NCBI RefSeq assembly: GCF_006716445.1
Contig: NZ_VFPA01000003.1
Span: forward strand, 434,001-498,000
Source: Pseudonocardia kunmingensis
GTDB taxonomy: Bacteria > Actinomycetota > Actinomycetes > Mycobacteriales > Pseudonocardiaceae
Direction of reading: 5' to 3'
DNA: 64,000 nucleotides
Positions 32,831 through 41,173 of this stretch are shown one piece after another. The translations under genes and the position numbers were made by a program. Numbering within the stretch: position 1 is the first letter of the stretch; the number at the start of each line of letters is the position of its first letter. The notes under the pieces were generated by a model, which was not told the origin of the DNA, ran no database searches, and was given only the letters and a program-made list of their open reading frames with translations.

Positions 32831-34461
32831 GCGGACACCAGCCGTTCTCGCAGCGCATTCTTGTCGATCTTGCCGACGGGTGTGAGCGGCAGCGCGTCGA
32901 CCAGCTCGACCTGGTCGGGGTGCTTGTACTGGGCGACGCCGAGCGCGCGCAGGTGCCGTGCGACGGCAACCTTGCCCACGGGCTCGTCCCGGCACACGAG
33001 GAACGCCACCGACCGCTCCCCGAAGCGTTCGTCCGGCGTCCCGACGACGGCGGCCGCGGCGATCCCGGGGTGGGCGAGGAGGTGCCCCTCCACCTCCGTC
33101 GCGGCGATCTTCTCGCCGCCCCGGTTGATCTGGTCCTTCACCCGCCCGACGACGTTCAGGTGCCCGGTCGGGAGCTGCCGGACGACGTCACCGGTGCGGT
33201 AGAAGCCGTCGGCGGTGAACGAGCGGGCGTTGTGCTCGGGTGCCCGGTAGTAGCCGCGCAGGGTGTAGGGGCCCCGGGTCAGGAGCTCACCGGCCTCGCC
33301 GGGCGGGACGTCGTGGCCGTCGGTGTCGACGACCCGGATCTCGTCCGCCGGGGAGATCGGCCTGCCCTGGGTCGTGTACTTGAGCTCGTCGGGGTCGTCG
33401 AGCAGGGTGAGGTTGAGCAGCCCCTCGGCCATGCCGAAGACCTGTTGCAGGGTCGCGCCGAGGGCGGGCTCGACGAGCGGGGCGATCTCGTCCGCCAGCC
33501 GCGCGCTCCCGATCTGGACGACCTGCAGGCTCGACAGGTCGTGCGAGGTCCGGCGCGCCTCCTCGATCCACACCGGGGTCAGCGGCGGGTTGAGCGCGGT
33601 GATCGTCACGCGCTCGCGCTCGATCAACGGGAAGGTCGTCGAGGGGTCCGGGCTCCCGGAGAGGACGGCCGTTCCACCCACGGCGAGCACCCCGAGCAGG
33701 CCGGGGCAGCTCATCGTGAAGTTGAACGCGACCGGCAGCACCGCGAGGTACACCGAGTCGGCGTCCAAGCCACAGATCCGGGCGGCGGCGAGGGCGTTGT
33801 AGGCGTAGTCGTCGTGCGTGCGCGGGATCAGCTTCGGCACGCCGGTGGTGCCGCCCGAGAGCAGCAGCAGCGCGACGTCCGACGAGGAGGGGGCGTCCTC
33901 GATCGGGCCGGTACCCGGCTCGGGCAGGTCGCCGAGCGCGACCGCGCCGTCGCGGCCACCCGGCTCCCCCGCGACGACGACGTGCCGCACCCCGGGCACC
34001 TGCGCCCGTACCGTGGCGGCCAGCTCGCGGTAGTCGAACCGGGCGTGCACGTCCGGGACGATGTGGGCGACGGCGCCGCTGAGCGCGGCCAGGTGGGTGA
34101 TCTCGGCGGCGCGGTGCCCGGGCAGCGCGTGCACCGGCACCACCCCGAGACGTTGCAGTGCGAACCAGGTGACGACGAAGTCCGCGCCGTTGGGCAGCTG
34201 GAGCACCACCGTGTCCCCGCGCTGCAGACCGAGTCCGCGCAGGCCCGCGGCGAGCGCGTCGACGGCCCGGTCGAGCTCGGCATAGGTCATCCTGCGGTCG
34301 GCGTCGACGACGGCCGTCCGGTCCGCGTGCGCGGCGGCGAGATCGCGTAGCTGCGCACCGAACGTACGCCCGGCCCAGTAGCCGGCGCGGCGGTAGCTCT
34401 CGGCCGTCTCCGCGGGCCAGGTCGGCGCGTCCGCCTCGTCCGGCTGAGCGTTCCCCGTCAT
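32827..34461 (-). CDS. Salicylyl-AMP ligase-like aryl acid adenylating enzyme
   Basis: The 544-residue protein is an ANL enzyme of the DhbE/EntE/YbtE group: LLSGGTTGVPKLIPRTH (phosphate loop), QVFGMAEGL, YRTGDVVR, GRVKDQINRGGEKI and the C-terminal lysine in TPVGKIDKN. It should adenylate an aryl acid and load the N-terminal carrier domain of NRPS 1. At the positions that separate salicylate from 2,3-dihydroxybenzoate enzymes in DhbE (Ser240/Val337) it has Cys252 and Leu349, the salicylate-type pair. The histidine normally preceding the active-site Asn247 is Phe246 (VAFNFTM), an unusual change beside the aryl pocket. The gene is divergent from NRPS 1 across 142 bp containing a Zur-like box. 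Confidence 0.92.
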   Translation of the reverse strand: MTGNAQPDEADAPTWPAETAESYRRAGYWAGRTFGAQLRDLAAAHADRTAVVDADRRMTYAELDRAVDALAAGLRGLGLQRGDTVVLQLPNGADFVVTWFALQRLGVVPVHALPGHRAAEITHLAALSGAVAHIVPDVHARFDYRELAATVRAQVPGVRHVVVAGEPGGRDGAVALGDLPEPGTGPIEDAPSSSDVALLLLSGGTTGVPKLIPRTHDDYAYNALAAARICGLDADSVYLAVLPVAFNFTMSCPGLLGVLAVGGTAVLSGSPDPSTTFPLIERERVTITALNPPLTPVWIEEARRTSHDLSSLQVVQIGSARLADEIAPLVEPALGATLQQVFGMAEGLLNLTLLDDPDELKYTTQGRPISPADEIRVVDTDGHDVPPGEAGELLTRGPYTLRGYYRAPEHNARSFTADGFYRTGDVVRQLPTGHLNVVGRVKDQINRGGEKIAATEVEGHLLAHPGIAAAAVVGTPDERFGERSVAFLVCRDEPVGKVAVARHLRALGVAQYKHPDQVELVDALPLTPVGKIDKNALRERLVSA

Positions 34462-34575
34462 GCGTGCTCACTCCTCGTGGTCGTGGACCGCCCATGCCCA
34501 CCGCGCGGCCTCCGTCACCACTCGATGGGGTAGCGATCCGACTCCGCAGCGTGCTTCGATGCAGTCAATCCGAGA

Positions 34576-34590
34576 CGACATTCATTTTCA
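34576..34590. promoter_or_regulatory. Zur-like box between the ligase and NRPS 1
   Basis: CGACATTCATTTTCA matches 12 of 15 positions of the Streptomyces Zur palindrome as I recall it (TGAAAATCATTTTCA). It lies midway between the divergent starts at 34461 and 34604, where one repressor could shut both operons. Fur or another family member is an alternative reader. Confidence 0.5.
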
Positions 34591-34603
34591 AGACGGGGCG
34601 AGA

Positions 34604-37600
34604 GTGGCACAGGACATCACCGAACCCGGAAGCGAATCCGCCCGACTCCTGCCGGACCCGCGCGGCGAGGTCGCCGCACTGCTCGAGATCGACGCCGGCG
34701 AGCTCGGCGAGGACGACGACCTGTTCGAGCTGGGGCTCGACTCCCTCACCGTGATCCGCCTGGCATCGGGATGGCGACACCGCGGCTACCCGGTGTCCTT
34801 CGAGGACCTGGCGGTGGAACCGACGATCCGGAGCTGGCGGGGCGTGGTCGACGCGATCGTCGCGACCGGCCCCGCACCGCGGCCCGACGACGTGGACGTC
34901 GCCGTTCCCGGCGCCGGGACACCCTTCCCGCTGGCCCCGATGCAGCACGCCTACTGGGTCGGCCGCCAGGACGGCCAGCCCTTCGGCGGCGTCGGCTCGC
35001 ACTTCTCGCTGGAGTTCGACGGCCACGACGTCGACCCGCAGCGGCTGCAGCGGGCGTTCGACGCGCTGGTGGACCGGCACCCGATGCTGCGAGTCCGGAT
35101 CGGCGACGACGGCACGCAGCGGATCGGGGACGCTACGGGCCTGCCCACCGTCACGGTGCACGACCTGCGCGCGGGGACCGACGTCCCGGAACGGCTGACC
35201 GAGCTGCGGGAGCACATCACGCACCGCCGGTTCGACGTCGCGCGCGGCGAGGTCGTGGAGCTCGGCCTGACGCTGCTGCCCGGTGGCGCGACCCGGGTAC
35301 ACGTCGACCTGGACATGATGGCCGCGGACGCGCTCAGCATGTCCGTCCTGCTCGGGGACCTCGCCCGGTTCTACATCGGGGCGCCGCCGGAGCCCCTCGA
35401 CTACGAGTTCCGCACCTTCCTCACCGAGCGGGACGCGGGGACGGCGGGCGCCGAACGGGCCGAGCGCCGCGAGCGCGACGCGCAGTGGTGGCGCGAGCGG
35501 TTGGCCGACCTGCCCGGTCCGCCGGAGCTGCCGGTGCTGCCCGGTGCCGGGCGGCCCGGCACGCCCGCCCGGATGGGCCGCCACCACCACCTGGTGTCCC
35601 CCGAGCACTCGGCCGCGCTGACGGCCGCCGCCCGGCGGCGCGGCCTGACCCCGGCTGCCGCGCTCGCCACGGCGTTCTCCGAGGTGATCGCGGCGTGGAG
35701 CGGGTCACCGCGGTTCCTGCTGAACCTCCCGCTGTTCGAGCGCGAGCCGCTGCACCCGGACGTCGAGAAGCTCGTCGGGGACTTCACCGGCTCGGTCCTG
35801 CTCGACGTCGACATGGGCGAGGAGCAGCCGCTGGTCGTCCGGGCCCGGGAGGTCCAGAGCCGGCTGCACGCCGTCGTCGGGCACGGCGCGTACGGCGGCG
35901 TGGACGTGCTGCGCGACCTCGCGCGGCGCTCCGGCGAGCCGGTGCTGGCCCCGGTCGTCCACACCAGCGCGATCGGGCTCGGCGAGATGTACGACGACGC
36001 CGTGCGCTCCGCCTTCGGTGACGCGGTCTGGGTCGGCTCGCAGAATCCGCAGGTGTGGCTCGACGCGCAGGTCCGCGAGCAGGACGGCGGGCTGCTGCTG
36101 AACTGGGACGTCCGCGAGGACGTGCTCGGCGACGTCGTCCCGGCGCAGATGTTCGCCGCCTACCGCGACCTCGTGCTCCGCCTGGCCGGCGGCGACGAGC
36201 GGGAGTGGGACGCCCCGGTCGGCGCGATGCTCCCGGACCACGCGGTGGCCGTGCGGGAGCGGGTCAACGCCACCGCGGCCGCGGGGCCCCGGCAGGCACT
36301 GCACGCCGCCTTCTTCGCCGCGGCCCGGTCCGATCCCGGACGGCCCGCCGTGCTCGGCGAGCCGGGCCGGACCGGCGACGCGCTGACCTACGGCGAGCTC
36401 GCCGACCGCGCCCTGCGGCTCGCCGCGCGGCTGGCCGGGCACGGCGTGCGCCCCGGGGACGCGGTCGCGATCAGCCTGCCCCGCGGCACCGACCAGGTCG
36501 TCGCGGTGCTCGGCACGCTGGCCGCCGGGGCCGCGTACGTTCCGATCGGCCGTGATCAGCCCCTGCGGCGGCACACCCGGATCCTCGAGCGGGCCGAACC
36601 GAAGGCGCTGCTCGCGCAGCCGGGCGCCGAGGCCGAGGTGCCGGTCCTGTCCGCGCGCGACCTCGGCGAGCAGCCCCTGCCCGGGCCGCTGCCGGTCTCC
36701 CCCGACGACGCCGCCTACGTCCTGTTCACCTCGGGCTCGACCGGCGAGCCCAAGGGCGTCGAGGTCTCGCACGCCGCCGCCGCCAACACGATCGCCGCCA
36801 TCGGCGCCCGGTTCGGCGTCGGCGCGGGCGACCGCACCCTGCTGGTGTCCGCCCTGGAGTTCGACCTGTCGGTCTACGACCTGTTCGCGCCGCTGTCGGT
36901 CGGCGGCGCGGTCGTCCCCCTCGCCGACGACGAGCGGCGCGACCCCGTGCGCTGGTGGGAGCTCGTCCGCCGGCACCGGGTGAGCGTGTGGAACACGGTC
37001 CCGGTGCTGCTCGACATGCTCCTCGCCGCCGCCCCCGCCGATCCGGGCGACTCGCTGCGGCTCGTGCTGCTCGGGGGTGACTGGGTGTCCCCCGAGCTGC
37101 CCGGCCGGCTGCGTGCCGTCGTGCCGGGGGCCCGGTTCGTCGCACTGGGCGGGATGACCGAGGCCGCGATCCACTCGACCGTCCAGGAGGTGCCCGGCGC
37201 GCCGGACCCGGACTGGCGCGCGGTGCCCTGGGGCGTCCCGCTCGCCGGTGTCCGGTGTCGGGTCGTCGACGGCCGCGACCGGGACCGGCCCGACCTCGTG
37301 ACCGGTGAGCTCTGGGTCGGCGGCGCGAGCGTCGCCCGCGGCTACCGCGGCGACCCCGAGCGCACGGCCGACCGCTTCGTGACCCGCGACGGCGTGCGCT
37401 GGTACCGCACCGGTGACCTCGCCCGCTACCTGCCCGACGGCACCCTCGACTTCCTCGGCCGCGCTGATCACCAGGTCAAGGTGCGCGGCCACCGCATCGA
37501 GCTCGGCGAGATCGAGTCCGTGCTGGAGACCCACCCGGCTGTGCGCCGCGCGGTCGCCGTCGTGATCGGGACGGGGTCGGGCGCCCGGCTCGCCGCCCTC

Positions 37601-40600
37601 GTCGAGGCCATCCCTCCGGTGTCCGCGCAGGAGCTGCGCGACCGGCAGACCGCGCTGCTGCCACCCGCGATGATCTGCGAGACCGTCCAGGTCCGCGACG
37701 CGCTCCCCCTCACCTCCAACGGCAAGCCGGACCGGGCCGCCGTCGCCCGGCTGCTCGCGGCTGCCGGTCCCGCCGTCGCCGAGGGCGAGCCGCCGCGCGG
37801 GCCGGTCGAGCAGCGCCTCGCGGGCGTCTGGGCGGAGCTGCTCGACGTGCCTGCCGTGCACCGCACCGACAGCTTCTTCACCCTCGGCGGGGACTCGCTG
37901 CTCGCCACCCGGCTGGTCACGCGCCTGGCCGCCGACGGGCTCGCGGGCGCCCGGCTCGGTGCGCTGTTCGGCTCCCCGCGGCTCGCCGACTTCGCCGCCA
38001 CGCTGGAGCTCGCGGAGCCGGCGACGGTCACCCCGCAGGGCACGCGGATCGTCCCGGATCCCGCGAACCGGCACGAGCCGTTCCCCGGCACGGACGTCCA
38101 GGCCGCCTACTGGCTCGGCCGCGACCCCGCGTTCACCCTCGGCGGGGTCGGCACCTGGCAGTACGCCGAGTTCGACGGAGCAGAGGTCGACCTCCCCCGG
38201 CTGGAGCGGGCGTGGGACCGGCTCGTCGCGCGGCACGAGATGCTGCGCGCCGTGCTCGACCCGGACGGCCGGCACCGCATTCTGCGCGACGTGCCGCCCA
38301 CCCGGATCGCCGTACGTGACGTGTCCGGCGACGGGGTGGGCGCCGGCGAGCGGGCCTGTGCCGAGCTGCGCGCGGAGTGCTCGCACCGGCTGCTCGACCT
38401 CACCGCCTGGCCGCTGCACGAGCTGCGCGCGGTCCGCTACGCCGGCGCCGACGGCGAGCGCCGGACCCGGCTCGCGATCGGGCTCGACTACATCCTCTTC
38501 GACGCACTGTCGATCATGACCCTGTTCACCGAGCTCGACCTCCTCTACGCCGACCCGGCGGCGCACCTCGAGCCGATCACGCTGTCGTTCCGGGACTACG
38601 TCCTGCAGGTCGCACCGGACCCGGCGGCCGTCGAGCGGGCCCAGGAGCACTGGCGGGCCCGGCTCGCCGAGCTCCCCGAACCCCCGCAGCTCCCGCTGCG
38701 GATCGACCCCGCCGACGTGGAACGCCCGCGCTTCACCCGCCGCCGCCGCGACCTGCCCGCCGACCGCTGGTCGGAGCTGGTCCGCCGCGCCAGGGCCGAA
38801 GGGCTGACCCCGTCGACGGTGCTGCTCGCGGCCTACGCCGAGGTGCTCGGCGCCTGGAGCGGGTCGTCCGCGCTGACCGTCACGCTCACCCTGTTCGACC
38901 GCAGGCCCGTCCACGACGACGTCTTCCGGGTGCTCGGCGACTTCACCTCGCTGACCCTCGCCGGGTACCGGCCCGGCCCGGGGGCCGGGTGGCTCGCGGC
39001 GGCCCGCGAGCTGCAGCGGCGTCTCGGCGAGGACCTCGACCACCGCGACGTCTCGCCGTCGTGGCTGCTGCGCGAGCTCGCCACCCGGACCGGGACGCTC
39101 GACGCCGCGGTGCCGGTGGTCTTCACCAGCGCACTCGGCGTCGGCGACCAGGAGACGCCGGTCTCGATGGACATGTCCCCGGGCTTCCCGGAACGGGTCT
39201 TCGGCATCTCGCAGTCCCCGCAGGTGAGCCTGGACAACCAGGTGCTGGAGTCCGCGTGCGGGCTGCAGGTCACCTGGGACGCCGTCGAGGAGCTGTTCCA
39301 CGCGGGCGTGCTCGACGCCATGTTCGACGCCTACCACCTGCTGCTGGAGCACCTCGCGACCGCGGACTGGCACACGCCGCTGCCCGAGCTGCTGCCGCCG
39401 GCGCAGCGGGCGGTCCGCGACCGGGTCAACGCTACCGACGCCGACCTCCCGGCCGGGCTGCTGCACGCCCCCTTCTTCGACGGCGCCGCCGCGCGCCCGG
39501 ACGCGCCCGCCCTCATCGCCGAGAACGTCTCGGTGACCCACGGCGAGCTCGCCGACCGTGCCCTGCGGGTGGCGGCCGGGCTGGTCGAGCGCGGCGTGCG
39601 GCCCGGCGACGCGGTGACCGTCACGCTGCCCAAGGGGCCCGAGCAGGCCGTCGCGGTGCTGGGGGTGCTCGCCGCGGGCGCCGCGTACGTACCCGTCGGG
39701 GTCGACCAGCCGCCGCGGCGGCGCGCGCAGGTGCACCAGGCCGCGCAGGCCCGCGCGGCGATCACCGACCTGGGCCCGCTGCTCGCCGCGGTGCCGCTCG
39801 CCGGACCCGTCCCCGTCTCGGCCGATGCGCCGGCCTACGTGATCTTCACGTCCGGGTCCACGGGCACCCCCAAGGGCGTGCAGGTCCGGCACAGCGCGGC
39901 GGCCAACACCGTCGCGGACGTGACCGCGCGCTTCGGGATCAGCCCGGCCGACCGGGTGCTCGGGGTGTCCGCCCTCGACTTCGACCTGTCGGTCTACGAC
40001 CTGTTCGGCCTGCTCGGCGCGGGCGGGGCGGTGGTGTTCCCGGCCGAGGACGAGCGCCGCGACGCGGCCCGCTGGCGCGATCTCGCGCAGGCCCACGGGG
40101 TGACCGTGTGGAACTCGGTGCCGGTGCTGCTGGAGATGCTGCTGGTCGCGGGCCTGCCCTCGACGCTGCGGCTGGCGCTGGTGTCCGGGGACTGGGTGCC
40201 CGTCGACCTGCCGGGCCGGGCCGCGGCGGCCGGGATCCGGCTGATCGCGATGGGCGGTGCCACCGAGGGCGCGATCTGGTCCAACGCGGTCGACGCCACC
40301 GCGCTGCCCGCCGGTTGGGCGGCCGGGGGCGACGGCGGCGCCTGGGGCTCGGTGCCCTACGGCTTCCCACTGGCCAACCAGCGCTACCGCGTCGTCGGCG
40401 AGGACGGGCGGGACCGGCCGGACTGGGTGCCCGGTGAGCTGTGGATCGGCGGCCGCGGGGTCGCCGACGGCTACCGGGGCGACCCGGACCGGACCGCGGA
40501 GCGCTTCGTCACCCGCGACGGGCTGCGCTGGTACCGCACCGGCGACGTCGGCCGCTACCGCCCGGACGGGATGCTCGAGTTCCTCGGCCGCGCCGACCAG

Positions 40601-41173
40601 CAGGTCAAGATCGGCGGGCACCGGCTGGAGCTCGGCGAGGTCGAGACCGCGCTCGCCGAGCACCCGCGGATCGACCGCGCCGCCGTCGTCGCCGTCGGGC
40701 CGCAGCGGGCGCGCAGGCTGCACGCCTTCCTCGTCGGTGATCCGGGGACGGACCTGGACGCGTTCCTGACCGAGCGGCTCCCCACGCATGCCGTCCCTGC
40801 GCGCCGCACCGTGCTCGACGCACTCCCTCTCACCGCGAACGGCAAGGTCGACCGCGCCGGGCTCGCGGCACGGGCCGAGGCGGACGGCGCTGCGACCGGC
40901 GCGGCCCCCGACGGCGAGCTCGAGATCGGCATCGCCCGGCTGTGGGCCGAGCTGCTGGAGCTGCCCGCCGCGCCGCTGCCCGCCCGCGACGTCGCCTTCT
41001 TCGCCCTCGGCGGATCGAGCCTCACGACGTTGCGGCTGCTCGCCGCGGTGTCGGAACGGTACGGCGCCGAGATCCCCGCACGCCGCTTCCTCGCGGCCCC
41101 CACCGTGGCGGCACTCGCCGCGGACGTGCGGACCGCCATCACAAACGCAGACGAGGAGACCGGAATCGCATGA
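34604..41173 (+). CDS. NRPS 1: ArCP-Cy-A-PCP-Cy-A-PCP
   Basis: The 2189-residue protein loads an aryl acid and adds two amino acids with heterocyclisation. The aryl carrier domain has Ser47 in LGLDSLT. The first cyclisation domain carries D237-x4-D242-x2-S245. Adenylation domain 1 runs about 560-1040 (LFTSGSTGEPKG; specificity residues read by eye D-L-Y-N-L-G-L-I-H-K). PCP 1 has Ser1098. The second cyclisation domain carries D1295/D1300/S1303. Adenylation domain 2 reads D-L-Y-N-L-S-M-I-W-K, close to the cysteine code of pyochelin and yersiniabactin synthetases. PCP 2 has Ser2139. The GTG at 34604 is preferred over an ATG at 34559 because the latter would put the Zur-like box inside the gene. 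The stop overlaps NRPS 2 (ATGA). Confidence 0.93.
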   Translation: MAQDITEPGSESARLLPDPRGEVAALLEIDAGELGEDDDLFELGLDSLTVIRLASGWRHRGYPVSFEDLAVEPTIRSWRGVVDAIVATGPAPRPDDVDVAVPGAGTPFPLAPMQHAYWVGRQDGQPFGGVGSHFSLEFDGHDVDPQRLQRAFDALVDRHPMLRVRIGDDGTQRIGDATGLPTVTVHDLRAGTDVPERLTELREHITHRRFDVARGEVVELGLTLLPGGATRVHVDLDMMAADALSMSVLLGDLARFYIGAPPEPLDYEFRTFLTERDAGTAGAERAERRERDAQWWRERLADLPGPPELPVLPGAGRPGTPARMGRHHHLVSPEHSAALTAAARRRGLTPAAALATAFSEVIAAWSGSPRFLLNLPLFEREPLHPDVEKLVGDFTGSVLLDVDMGEEQPLVVRAREVQSRLHAVVGHGAYGGVDVLRDLARRSGEPVLAPVVHTSAIGLGEMYDDAVRSAFGDAVWVGSQNPQVWLDAQVREQDGGLLLNWDVREDVLGDVVPAQMFAAYRDLVLRLAGGDEREWDAPVGAMLPDHAVAVRERVNATAAAGPRQALHAAFFAAARSDPGRPAVLGEPGRTGDALTYGELADRALRLAARLAGHGVRPGDAVAISLPRGTDQVVAVLGTLAAGAAYVPIGRDQPLRRHTRILERAEPKALLAQPGAEAEVPVLSARDLGEQPLPGPLPVSPDDAAYVLFTSGSTGEPKGVEVSHAAAANTIAAIGARFGVGAGDRTLLVSALEFDLSVYDLFAPLSVGGAVVPLADDERRDPVRWWELVRRHRVSVWNTVPVLLDMLLAAAPADPGDSLRLVLLGGDWVSPELPGRLRAVVPGARFVALGGMTEAAIHSTVQEVPGAPDPDWRAVPWGVPLAGVRCRVVDGRDRDRPDLVTGELWVGGASVARGYRGDPERTADRFVTRDGVRWYRTGDLARYLPDGTLDFLGRADHQVKVRGHRIELGEIESVLETHPAVRRAVAVVIGTGSGARLAALVEAIPPVSAQELRDRQTALLPPAMICETVQVRDALPLTSNGKPDRAAVARLLAAAGPAVAEGEPPRGPVEQRLAGVWAELLDVPAVHRTDSFFTLGGDSLLATRLVTRLAADGLAGARLGALFGSPRLADFAATLELAEPATVTPQGTRIVPDPANRHEPFPGTDVQAAYWLGRDPAFTLGGVGTWQYAEFDGAEVDLPRLERAWDRLVARHEMLRAVLDPDGRHRILRDVPPTRIAVRDVSGDGVGAGERACAELRAECSHRLLDLTAWPLHELRAVRYAGADGERRTRLAIGLDYILFDALSIMTLFTELDLLYADPAAHLEPITLSFRDYVLQVAPDPAAVERAQEHWRARLAELPEPPQLPLRIDPADVERPRFTRRRRDLPADRWSELVRRARAEGLTPSTVLLAAYAEVLGAWSGSSALTVTLTLFDRRPVHDDVFRVLGDFTSLTLAGYRPGPGAGWLAAARELQRRLGEDLDHRDVSPSWLLRELATRTGTLDAAVPVVFTSALGVGDQETPVSMDMSPGFPERVFGISQSPQVSLDNQVLESACGLQVTWDAVEELFHAGVLDAMFDAYHLLLEHLATADWHTPLPELLPPAQRAVRDRVNATDADLPAGLLHAPFFDGAAARPDAPALIAENVSVTHGELADRALRVAAGLVERGVRPGDAVTVTLPKGPEQAVAVLGVLAAGAAYVPVGVDQPPRRRAQVHQAAQARAAITDLGPLLAAVPLAGPVPVSADAPAYVIFTSGSTGTPKGVQVRHSAAANTVADVTARFGISPADRVLGVSALDFDLSVYDLFGLLGAGGAVVFPAEDERRDAARWRDLAQAHGVTVWNSVPVLLEMLLVAGLPSTLRLALVSGDWVPVDLPGRAAAAGIRLIAMGGATEGAIWSNAVDATALPAGWAAGGDGGAWGSVPYGFPLANQRYRVVGEDGRDRPDWVPGELWIGGRGVADGYRGDPDRTAERFVTRDGLRWYRTGDVGRYRPDGMLEFLGRADQQVKIGGHRLELGEVETALAEHPRIDRAAVVAVGPQRARRLHAFLVGDPGTDLDAFLTERLPTHAVPARRTVLDALPLTANGKVDRAGLAARAEADGAATGAAPDGELEIGIARLWAELLELPAAPLPARDVAFFALGGSSLTTLRLLAAVSERYGAEIPARRFLAAPTVAALAADVRTAITNADEETGIA

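Noticed and set aside
35705..40789. 1694-codon open frame on the reverse strand
   Set aside because: It is the antisense shadow of NRPS 1; composition is Gly/Arg/Val-rich without domains, as expected opposite GC-biased codons.
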